Assembly: GCA_027325115.1 (NCBI GenBank)
Contig: DAHWFG010000469.1
Coordinates: forward strand, 1 to 14,449
Reading direction: 5' to 3'
Origin: JAKBCQ01 sp021807585
Lineage (GTDB): Bacteria; Planctomycetota; Planctomycetia; Isosphaerales; Isosphaeraceae
Length of the DNA: 14,449 nucleotides
Part shown: piece by piece, positions 7,890 through 14,449 of the stretch
Numbering within the stretch: position 1 is the first letter of the stretch
Layout of the letters: the number at the start of each line of letters is the position of its first letter
Made by a program: the position numbers and the translations under genes
The notes under the pieces: model-generated
Seen by the model: only the letters and a program-made list of their open reading frames with translations
Told to the model about the DNA's origin: nothing
Databases searched by the model: none

Positions 7890-8585
7890 TCAGGAGACGC
7901 GCGGCGCGTTCCGCCGATCGTCGCGGCGGAACCGACGATAAACAAGGGCGCATCCGCCGCCGATCACCAGCAGAACGGGGGATGCGGGCTCGGGGATCGT
8001 CAAACGAATGTCGTCGAAAGCGACTTGTTGATTCCCTCCCGAAAAGACCGCCGAATGCGCGACCCCCGAGAAGGAAACGTCGATCTCGTTGGGATCAAAG
8101 ATCCCAATTGTTTGTGAAGTGAACGGCAGGGTCTTGCTCGCGAGTAGCGTACCCGAGCCGTTCATTCCCGAGTAAATCTGGACGGTCGCGTTGCTATCAA
8201 TCGCCGCGTAATACCAGCCGAGCGATCCGCTAAACCCGGGTGAGACATTCATATAAGCCGAAATCGGTTGTCCGGCGGGGATCACCGATAATTCGCTCGC
8301 GAGCAACAAAACCGTCGGCGGCGAGGGGTCGTTGGGGAACGCCGTTTTGGGAATGTAAGCGATCGCGTCGTTTTGGCCGTCGACGACGGGCCCCGTGAAT
8401 GTAATTCCATAATTCGGACCTGGACCCGTTCCCAGGCTCCCGTTTCCGCCCGCGTAATAATTGTTCACAGCCTCGCCGTTCTTGAGCCCTTCGAACGTGA
8501 GGAGCACTTGCTCGGCGACGACCGGCTTCAAACCGACCAGCACAATCGCCGCGGCAAACGCCAGCATTCGTATCGTGCGATTCAT
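7890..8585 (-). CDS. PEP-CTERM sorting domain-containing secreted protein
   Basis: The 231-residue protein has a classical signal peptide: basic MNRTIR, hydrophobic core 7-20, and likely cleavage after VVA (about residue 24). The body (about 25-197) is strand-rich and begins with VLLTFEGL. It ends in a motif (NQQVAFDDIRLTIPEP) typical of PEP-CTERM proteins whose beta-sandwich domain sits before the sorting signal. The signal itself has PEP at 198-200, a hydrophobic stretch at 203-216 and the arginine cluster RRFRR at 217-221. Such proteins are thought to be processed by an exosortase at the membrane and released to the outside or to a matrix; no exosortase gene is in the window. A G-rich run (GGGGG) before the ATG is the only ribosome-site candidate. 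The large surface protein gene lies 180 bases downstream on the same strand. The ligand or role is unknown. Confidence 0.85.
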   Translation of the reverse strand: MNRTIRMLAFAAAIVLVGLKPVVAEQVLLTFEGLKNGEAVNNYYAGGNGSLGTGPGPNYGITFTGPVVDGQNDAIAYIPKTAFPNDPSPPTVLLLASELSVIPAGQPISAYMNVSPGFSGSLGWYYAAIDSNATVQIYSGMNGSGTLLASKTLPFTSQTIGIFDPNEIDVSFSGVAHSAVFSGGNQQVAFDDIRLTIPEPASPVLLVIGGGCALVYRRFRRDDRRNAPRVS

Positions 8586-8898
8586 CCGGTCGCCCCCGTT
8601 CTCTAGGTGACGCGACTGACCCGTGCGAACCGCGCACGCATGGACATCGAACGTTCGCGCGGAGGAACCTCACACGCGAATCCATCTCCTTACGATCCGC
8701 TTCGATCGAATTCCAAAAATCCAGACTACATGATCCCGCACCGAAGTTAATCTCAGCGTACCGAAACGTACCAAGCGATCAAGCCGATGTTGAAAAAAAG
8801 AAACATCCCGATCCTTTTCAGATTCGGACGCCTTCCGTTTCAATTATTAAACGATCTTCTGATTTCAGAAAGCAGGCGTTCGCCGATCATCGTCCAAA
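8586..8898. other. Gap between the cusA-like gene and the PEP-CTERM gene
   Basis: This 313-base gap must hold the end of the efflux operon and the promoter of the PEP-CTERM gene, both on the minus strand. A candidate terminator lies at 8791-8827. CGTACC occurs twice, at 8757-8762 and 8767-8772, spaced 10 bases apart and so on one face of the helix; it could be a regulator site but is unproven. A 6-bp inverted repeat, TTCTGA/TCAGAA, lies at 8857-8870. No clear -35/-10 pair was found. Confidence 0.4.
8791..8827 (-). terminator. Candidate terminator of the efflux operon
   Basis: On the minus strand CCGAATC (8827-8821) can pair with GATCGG (8813-8808), with one bulged base, around a short A-rich loop. 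About 7 bases further on comes a T-tract (TTTCTTTTTTT). It lies 70-110 bases after the permease stop codon. The stem is short, but the U-tract is the longest in the window. Confidence 0.4.
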
Positions 8899-11800
8899 TC
8901 ATGCTTCGTTCTCAACCGATCGCGCGGAGCCTTCTTGACGCGATTGAAGCTTGTTCCACCGCCATTTTTCGAGCGAAAAATAGAGAACGGGCAAAAAGAT
9001 ATCGATCACCTCGTCGGCGACCAGAAGCCCCCCCAGCACGGGCGCCGCCATCGGTCGAACGACCTCGGCGCCCACCCCCGTCGCCCACAACATCGGCGCG
9101 ATCGAGATGATCGCCGTCCCCTCGGTCAGAAGCTTGGGTCTCAAACGATGGACGGCGCCTTCAAGAATCGCTTGCCTGAGCTCGGCGACCGAACCGATCC
9201 GCGCAAGCCCGCCCCGATCGGCGATCGCCTCGCGCAAATACACAAGCATTACCACCCCAGTCTCCACCGCCATGCCGAAACACGCGATATACCCGACCTG
9301 AACCGCCACGCTGAAGTTAAAACCGAACAGCCATTGAAAGATCGCGCCCCCGGCGAGCGCCCCGATCACGCTCGTCATCATCAACAATGCATCCAATAAA
9401 TTTTTGTATGTAATATACAAAATAAGAACAATCAGTAAAATCACCGCGGGAAAAACGATTTGCATCGTCCGCCGCGCTCGAACCTGGTGCTCGAACTCTC
9501 CCGACCATTCCACGTACATCCCCTTGGGGAGTTTCACTTTTTCTTCGACGATGCGCCGCGCCTCCTCGACAAAACCAACCTCGTCGCGACCGCGAACGTC
9601 GAGCTGAACGTACGATCGCAATAGCCCGTTCTCGCTCCGAATCATCGCCGGACCGTCGACGATTTGAATGTCGGCCAGATCGGCGAGAGGTATCTGAGTC
9701 GGCTTCTCACGGCTCGCCGCTTTTCCGGAATTCGAGGCGTCCATCGAGGGCGCTCCCATCCCTCCCATCGCGCTACCTCCGGGAGGTCCCATCGATCCCC
9801 TCGCCGATACCAAGATACGCTTGATCGCATCGACGTCGTCGCGGTAATCGCGCGCATACCGCACCCGCACCGGATATCGCTCTCGGCCTTCCACCGTTTG
9901 CGTGATCGGCTTCCCTCCCATCGCCACCTCAACCACGTCTTGAACGTCACCCACCGATATTCCATACCGCGCCGCCTTTTCGCGATCGATATGAATCTCC
10001 ACATAACCTTTGCCCGTGATCTGATCGGCGAACACGTTCCCCGCCCCACGAACACTCTTCAACACCGCGGCGATCTCCTGACAAACACGCTGAATTCGAT
10101 CGAGATCGTCGCCGAACACCTGGACGCCGATCTGCGATCGAACGCCCGTTGAAAGCATCTCGATCCGATTAATAATCGGCTGCGTCGGGATGTTTCCCCA
10201 CCCGGGAACTTGAATCGTCGAATCCATCTCCTGAACCAAGTCTTGCTTCGATTTTTGCCAGAGCAAAAGTCGATCGGCGAACGGCTTTTCCAAACTCCCT
10301 CGAACGTCTTGAAGTTCGGCGGCGGTCGGCTCGCGAAGCACGATCAATCGCTCTTTAGCAACCTTCATAATTTCATCAATTGCGCTTTTCGTCGCCGCGC
10401 CGACGGCGCGATCAAAAATTTCCCAGTTAAGTGTCCGAACTCGCTCGAGCATCTTCTCTTGATGCACGTTTTCAAGACGATCAGTCGTTTTTCTAAACAA
10501 GTCCTTACGTCTAACGCCGAGAACGTCTCCGATCAGCGTACCGATCTCTTCAACCGCGGTCGGATTCGGCGAGAGAAGATCGGCACGATCGCGGAAAACC
10601 CCGAGTCCGACCAGCCTGCGGGAAACGTCCCGCATAAGCGAAGCGACATCGTCATGTGTGACTTCCACGGCGAGACGATCGCCGTATGGTTTGATCAACT
10701 CCCCGATCAGCTCGCTCCGTTCCGACGGAGCGAGAAGACGCGCTATCGACTGTTTATGCACTCGCATAATAACTTGATTAATAGCTTCTCCGATCAGCGC
10801 CTTGCCGAGCTCGGGCTTGAACTCGGCTAATCGAAGCGACGCCAGATCGCGCAGCGTCGGATCGACGTGCGCCAAAACCGACATCGTCGCGTCGTTCAAG
10901 AGGACGCCGCGCTCCGACGACGATTCAATCGCCTTGATAATACCCCGTTTCGATAAGATATCGAAAGCCGCGGATGTTTGTATCAAGGCGTCTTTGAATT
11001 CGATTTTACGCTTGGTCCAAAGCGACCGATCGCGAAGGTTGACGATCGTCTCGACCATCTCCAGCGGCGACGGATCGGTCGCGGTCTCGGCTCGCCCCGC
11101 TTTTCCCACAACCTGCCGAACCTCGGGGAATTCCCGCAAGATCGCGTCGCGCGTTTTCAGATCGTCGGCCGCCTCGGCGACCGAAACGCGCGGAATCGAA
11201 GTCGGCATGTCGAGAATGCTCCCCTCGTCGAGCGGAGGCATGAATTCGCGTCCCAACTTCGTCGACGCCACATATCCAAGCCCGACGATGCACACGAACA
11301 ACCAGACGACGAGCTTGGGTCGATCCATCAGCCAAGCGAGCATCGGCTTGAAAATCTCGATCATCGTCCGCACAAGCCAATTCTCCTCCTCGGAGCGAAT
11401 CCTCCCCTTGAGAAAAATTGGAATCAGCGCCGGAACGAGCGTGATCGAACAGATCGCCACGCCGATCAAAGCGAACGTCTTCGCGTACGCGAGCGGATGA
11501 AACATCTTCCCCTCGCGGCCCGTGAGCGCGAACACCGGCAAGAAAGATAATATTGTGATCATCACCGAAAAAAAGATCGGCCGACCGACAGTCCGGCACG
11601 CGTCGATCACGATCGTGTCAATGTTTCCCCGCACTCGCTCGCGGCCGAATTTTTTCGTCAAATGATGCGCCGCGTTCTCCGCCATCACCACCGCCTGATC
11701 GATCAAGATCCCCACGCTGATCGCAATCCCAGCCATGCTCATGATATTCGCTTGAATACCAAAAATTCGCATAAGAAGGAAACTGAATAAAATCGCCATC

Positions 11801-12903
11801 GGCAAACTGATCGAAACGACGAAAGCCCCTCCCAGATGCCCCATCACGAGCAAAAGCGCGACCGAGCAGACGATCAACTCTTCGCGCACCGTGTTCGTCA
11901 CCGTGCCGATCGCCTTCTCGATCAATGGAGTCCGATCGTAAAACGGAACGATCCGAACGCCTTGCGATTCGAGCCCCGCCGCGAGCGATGAAATCTTTTC
12001 CTTGACTCGCCGCGTCACCTCGAGAGGATTCTCGCCATATCGCATCAGCACGACCCCGCCGACAACCTCCTTGCCGTCTTTCTCGAGCACGCTCCGCCGA
12101 AATGTCGATCCAACCTGAACGGCGCCAAGTTGCCTTACGAAGATCGGCGTTCCGCCGCGCTCGGTCACGACCGTGTTCTCAATATCCTTGACTGAACGGA
12201 TCCAGCCCACCGATCGAATCAAAAACTCGGCGTTTCCCTGATGAATCACGCGACCGCCGACCGAAGAGTTCGACCGCGCCACCGCGGAATAAACCTCGCC
12301 TAAACTGATATCATAGGCGCGCAATTTCGTCGGATCGAGGTCGATCTGATACTCGCGGGGCGCACCGCCGACGCTCGCGACCTCGGCGACGCCCGGCACG
12401 CTGTTAAGCTGGTAACGGACGTACCAATCCTGTATCGACCTAAGCTTGCTTAAATCAAGATCGTTCCCCTCGACCGTATACCAAAAAATCTGGCCAAGCG
12501 CCGTCGCGTCGGGCGCCAGATAAGGAGTGACGCCCGAAGGGAGAAACGTCGAAGCAATCGATAAGCGTTCGAGCACGCGTTCACGCGCGAAATAATAATC
12601 GGTTGATTCGTCAAAAATGATTGTGATCATCGAAAAGTTGAATTCGCTCGACGATCGGACGACCTTCACTCCCGCCAAGCCCTGAAGATTCACCGAAAGG
12701 GGGTAAGTGATTTGATCCTCGATCTCCTGGGGACTTCGCCCCATCCAATCGGTGAAGACGATCACCTGATTTTCCGAAAGATCGGGGATCGCATCGACGG
12801 GGGTCGTCACCAGCGCGCGAGCTCCCGCGATCGCGACCCCGATCGAACAAAGAATCACCAGAATTCGATTCTTTACCGACCATTCAATGATCGATTCAAT
12901 CAC
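8899..12903 (-). CDS. cusA: CusA-type heavy-metal efflux RND permease with a large periplasmic insertion
   Basis: The 1334-residue inner-membrane proton antiporter is of the HME-RND class, which exports metal ions through a tripartite pump. Family marks include TTPVDAIPDLS (33-43), EVASVGG (174-180) and twelve expected helices (first 12-30, central group about 341-547, last group about 1147-1310). The three methionines of the E. coli CusA copper/silver site are matched by M566 (LDMP), M616 (LEMVET) and M916 (RIEMLSTG), which favours Cu(I)/Ag(I) over zinc/cobalt. Proton-relay candidates D402, E409, E1214 and K1257 are present. The protein is about 290 residues longer than CusA because of an insertion (about 632-880) and a Met/Gly-rich loop (about 1034-1068). 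Some CusA channel methionines appear to be replaced, for example by L400. The start is GTG, supported by GGAG 8 bases upstream. The adaptor gene lies 52 bases upstream on the same strand. Confidence 0.93.
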   Translation of the reverse strand: MIESIIEWSVKNRILVILCSIGVAIAGARALVTTPVDAIPDLSENQVIVFTDWMGRSPQEIEDQITYPLSVNLQGLAGVKVVRSSSEFNFSMITIIFDESTDYYFARERVLERLSIASTFLPSGVTPYLAPDATALGQIFWYTVEGNDLDLSKLRSIQDWYVRYQLNSVPGVAEVASVGGAPREYQIDLDPTKLRAYDISLGEVYSAVARSNSSVGGRVIHQGNAEFLIRSVGWIRSVKDIENTVVTERGGTPIFVRQLGAVQVGSTFRRSVLEKDGKEVVGGVVLMRYGENPLEVTRRVKEKISSLAAGLESQGVRIVPFYDRTPLIEKAIGTVTNTVREELIVCSVALLLVMGHLGGAFVVSISLPMAILFSFLLMRIFGIQANIMSMAGIAISVGILIDQAVVMAENAAHHLTKKFGRERVRGNIDTIVIDACRTVGRPIFFSVMITILSFLPVFALTGREGKMFHPLAYAKTFALIGVAICSITLVPALIPIFLKGRIRSEEENWLVRTMIEIFKPMLAWLMDRPKLVVWLFVCIVGLGYVASTKLGREFMPPLDEGSILDMPTSIPRVSVAEAADDLKTRDAILREFPEVRQVVGKAGRAETATDPSPLEMVETIVNLRDRSLWTKRKIEFKDALIQTSAAFDILSKRGIIKAIESSSERGVLLNDATMSVLAHVDPTLRDLASLRLAEFKPELGKALIGEAINQVIMRVHKQSIARLLAPSERSELIGELIKPYGDRLAVEVTHDDVASLMRDVSRRLVGLGVFRDRADLLSPNPTAVEEIGTLIGDVLGVRRKDLFRKTTDRLENVHQEKMLERVRTLNWEIFDRAVGAATKSAIDEIMKVAKERLIVLREPTAAELQDVRGSLEKPFADRLLLWQKSKQDLVQEMDSTIQVPGWGNIPTQPIINRIEMLSTGVRSQIGVQVFGDDLDRIQRVCQEIAAVLKSVRGAGNVFADQITGKGYVEIHIDREKAARYGISVGDVQDVVEVAMGGKPITQTVEGRERYPVRVRYARDYRDDVDAIKRILVSARGSMGPPGGSAMGGMGAPSMDASNSGKAASREKPTQIPLADLADIQIVDGPAMIRSENGLLRSYVQLDVRGRDEVGFVEEARRIVEEKVKLPKGMYVEWSGEFEHQVRARRTMQIVFPAVILLIVLILYITYKNLLDALLMMTSVIGALAGGAIFQWLFGFNFSVAVQVGYIACFGMAVETGVVMLVYLREAIADRGGLARIGSVAELRQAILEGAVHRLRPKLLTEGTAIISIAPMLWATGVGAEVVRPMAAPVLGGLLVADEVIDIFLPVLYFSLEKWRWNKLQSRQEGSARSVENEA
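9700..9804 (-). other. Met/Gly-rich loop insertion in the CusA-like permease
   Basis: Residues about 1034-1068 read as a flexible G/S/P-rich loop with four methionines (M1038, M1046, M1049, M1054), just before IPLADLADI. E. coli CusA has only a few residues at this point. Spaced methionines in a flexible periplasmic loop resemble copper/silver-binding segments in other copper proteins. That function is an inference. Confidence 0.6.
10264..11010 (-). other. About 250-residue insertion in the periplasmic domain of the CusA-like permease
   Basis: Between the second and third site methionines (M616 and M916) there are 300 residues; E. coli CusA has 49. The extra part (about 632-880) follows VNLRDRSLW and ends before QKSKQDLVQEMDSTIQVPG, where family similarity resumes. 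It is rich in charged residues and looks mainly helical, with no Cys, no hydrophobic membrane span and no domain that I recognise. The reading frame is continuous and the flanks align, so it is a true in-frame insertion, not a frameshift. Confidence 0.75.
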
Positions 12904-12911
12904 GTTTTGAT

Positions 12912-12915
12912 CTCC
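12912..12915 (-). promoter_or_regulatory. Ribosome binding site for the GTG start of the permease
   Basis: GGAG lies 8 bases before the GTG at 12903. The protein then begins MIESIIEWSVKNR, matching the usual start of CusA/CzcA proteins, so the GTG is well supported. Confidence 0.75.
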
Positions 12916-12955
12916 ATGCTGACTTCATAATATTACGCAATTTTACATTCGTTTT

Positions 12956-14449
12956 TCAATGATGATGCGAATGTTTATCACCTTCCGACATATCCATGTC
13001 GATCATGGCGGGCGCCGCCGAGGAGGGTTCGCCCTTAATCTTTCTGCCCGTCGCCGCGGGATTGAGTCGCGATTCGGCGTCGACGAGAAACGCCCCCGTC
13101 GCGGCGATCCGCACGCCCGGTTCCAAACCTTCAAGCACGGGATACTTGTCGCCGAGTCGGGGACCGAGGATCACCGAGCGCGCATCGAACACGCCGGGCT
13201 CGCTTTCCACGTAAACGATCTTCTGATTCCCGGTGTCGATCACCGCGGAATCGGGGATCGCAAGCGTCATCCCCTGGGGCGCCGGCTCGAGCCGAGCCAG
13301 GTATTTCCCGGGATTCTTGGCGAATTTGGGAGGACACGCGGGACAACAAGTCCATATTTGCCGATTCTTGGAGAGCTTAATCGGAATCGGGGCTCCCATC
13401 GAACCCAATTTGAGCGTCGTAACCGGACAAATCTTCTGATCGTCCGCGGTCTTGAAGCTGATTGTGCCGACATGATCATATTTCATAATCGCATGATGTT
13501 TTTGAAACGCCGGCGTGTCGACGATCGGCGTCTTGATCATCACGTTCGCAAACATGTTTGGCCTCAGCACGTGACCTGGATTGTCGAGATCGAAGCGGAC
13601 GTCGATCGTTCGCGTCGTCGCGTCAAGATGAGGCTGCATGAATGCGACCGTACCCGGGAATATCAGTCCCGAATAGCCTTCGATCCCGGCGTCGACCGCC
13701 TGGCCGATCCGGATGAGTCCGACCTGATCGGCGTACACCTTCGCCTGAACCCACACACGGCTCAGATCGGCGATTTCAAAAATCGCGTCTCCCTCCATCA
13801 AATACTGACCCTCGACAATATTTTTCTTAACGACGTGACCATGAATCGGCGCGACGATCGGTACGACAAAGCTCGCCTTTTTTTTGGTGAGGATCTCGTC
13901 GATTTGTTTGGGGGTAATTCCCCAAAGCCTGAGCTTTTCGGTGGCGATATCGACCATCTCCGCGGATGAGCCCAACAGATCGCCGCCCAAGCCCGGCTTA
14001 CGTTTCGCTCGTTCGCTCGCGACGAGCAATTCCCGCTCGGCCTGATAAAGCTCGGGGCTGTAAAGCTCGGCGAGTTTCTCCCCCTCCTTCACATCAACCC
14101 CTGTGAAATTCACATACAACTTTTCGATGCGCGATCGACCGGGGATTTTGTTGGAAATGTTCGCCAACCGTCGTTCGTCGTAATCCACATATCCTACGGT
14201 CGTTACGGTCTCGACGAGGGGTTCGTAGCCGACCTCGACGGTTTGAATTCCCGCCTGCTTGATCCGATACGGGGCGAGCTGAACCCGCGCCAAAACCTCG
14301 TCGGGGAGCGACATTTTCTCCCCTTTTTTCCGTTTCGAAAGCGGCATGCCGCAAATCGGACAACTCCCCGGCTCGTCGCGGATAACGCTCGGGTGCATCG
14401 GACAGTAATACTCGACATCGACCGCGGCGACATGTCGACTCGCCGACTT
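12956..14449 (-). CDS. cusB: CusB-type RND adaptor with two metal-binding modules (5' end outside the window)
   Basis: This is the periplasmic adaptor of the efflux pump. It is partial: the frame is open to the window edge, 17 codons before the ATG at 14398. That ATG lies inside the motif YYCPMHP, so it is not the start. Numbered from it, the order is the heavy-metal-binding motif (CPMHP ending at residue 3, CPICGM at 13-18), the barrel-sandwich/lipoyl and hairpin region (about 52-215, with SPELYQAERELL), and the beta-barrel (about 215-292, with the family segment DATTRTIDVRFD). Next come an inserted Cys module (about 296-371: C324-P-V, then C351, C352, C355) and the membrane-proximal region (about 378-447). 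The tail has DMDM and ends HSHHH. The Cys module resembles YHS/TRASH-like metal domains and is absent from E. coli CusB. The adaptor links the permease to an outer-membrane channel and probably hands over Cu(I)/Ag(I). The permease gene follows after 52 bases. Confidence 0.92.
   Translation of the reverse strand, partial: KSASRHVAAVDVEYYCPMHPSVIRDEPGSCPICGMPLSKRKKGEKMSLPDEVLARVQLAPYRIKQAGIQTVEVGYEPLVETVTTVGYVDYDERRLANISNKIPGRSRIEKLYVNFTGVDVKEGEKLAELYSPELYQAERELLVASERAKRKPGLGGDLLGSSAEMVDIATEKLRLWGITPKQIDEILTKKKASFVVPIVAPIHGHVVKKNIVEGQYLMEGDAIFEIADLSRVWVQAKVYADQVGLIRIGQAVDAGIEGYSGLIFPGTVAFMQPHLDATTRTIDVRFDLDNPGHVLRPNMFANVMIKTPIVDTPAFQKHHAIMKYDHVGTISFKTADDQKICPVTTLKLGSMGAPIPIKLSKNRQIWTCCPACPPKFAKNPGKYLARLEPAPQGMTLAIPDSAVIDTGNQKIVYVESEPGVFDARSVILGPRLGDKYPVLEGLEPGVRIAATGAFLVDAESRLNPAATGRKIKGEPSSAAPAMIDMDMSEGDKHSHHH
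13286..13513 (-). other. YHS/TRASH-like Cys module inside the adaptor
   Basis: Residues about 296-371 (from the ATG at 14398) contain KICPVTTLKLGSMG, a basic strand, WTCCPACPPKFAKNP and KYLARL. The spacing CP(V), LGSMG, CCxxC, NP.KYL is like small metal-binding domains of the YHS/TRASH kind. It sits between the beta-barrel and the membrane-proximal domain of the adaptor, where ordinary CusB proteins have no such module. Confidence 0.65.

Noticed and set aside
10210..10830. A 206-codon plus-strand frame opposite the permease insertion
   Set aside because: Considered as evidence that the insertion is really a separate antisense gene. The minus-strand frame is continuous through conserved flanks, and the plus-strand product shows no recognisable features.
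12959..13969. A 336-codon plus-strand reading frame opposite the adaptor gene
   Set aside because: Its product is rich in R, H and D with no domain, and it mirrors a clearly recognisable adaptor on the other strand. The TCG/CGA codon bias keeps antisense frames open.
14203..14433. A separate start for a gene at the right edge, or the ATG at 14398 as the adaptor start
   Set aside because: The 14203-14433 frame is a shadow. The ATG at 14398 is inside the CPMHP motif and the adaptor frame remains open to the window end, so the gene continues outside.

Overview
The window looks like chromosomal DNA of a planctomycete, most likely from the Isosphaeraceae side of the phylum. The evidence is a very long secreted protein with an N-terminal LEPR-XLL type motif (LEPRTLL), a second secreted protein ending in a PEP-CTERM sorting signal, moderately high GC with heavy use of TCG/CGA/GATCG, and a Cus-type metal exporter with unusual extra segments. 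Genus and species cannot be named from the sequence alone. No tRNA, rRNA, CRISPR array, insertion sequence or phage gene was seen.

Layout: positions 1-548 are non-coding with AT-rich stretches. Positions 549-2153 (+) encode a membrane cytochrome b joined to a molybdopterin (sulfite oxidase/MsrP-like) domain. Two compact hairpins and a small unrecognised gene (2264-2506, +) follow. A mostly empty convergent gap (2507-3026) holds one doubtful small minus-strand ORF and a likely terminator. Everything after that is on the minus strand. It comprises a 1560-residue LEPR-XLL protein of PKD-like repeats with an embedded TIGR03118-type domain (3027-7709), a PEP-CTERM protein (7890-8585), a CusA-type RND permease of 1334 residues (8899-12903), and its CusB-type adaptor (12956 to beyond the window end, so its N-terminus is missing).

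How the genes work together: adaptor and permease are transcribed in that order, 52 bases apart, and form a copper/silver efflux operon; the outer-membrane channel is not in the window. The permease keeps the three methionines of the CusA metal site and the charged proton-relay residues. It also carries about 250 extra residues between the second and third site methionines, plus a Met/Gly-rich loop. The adaptor carries an N-terminal Cys-rich heavy-metal-binding motif, a second CP...CCxxC (YHS/TRASH-like) module inside the body, and a His-rich tail. These additions are the most unusual content of the window. The two secreted proteins probably belong to the cell surface and need not be linked to efflux. 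The cytochrome-molybdoenzyme is a separate redox gene.

All family calls come from reading motifs and remembered family sequences; no database search was run.
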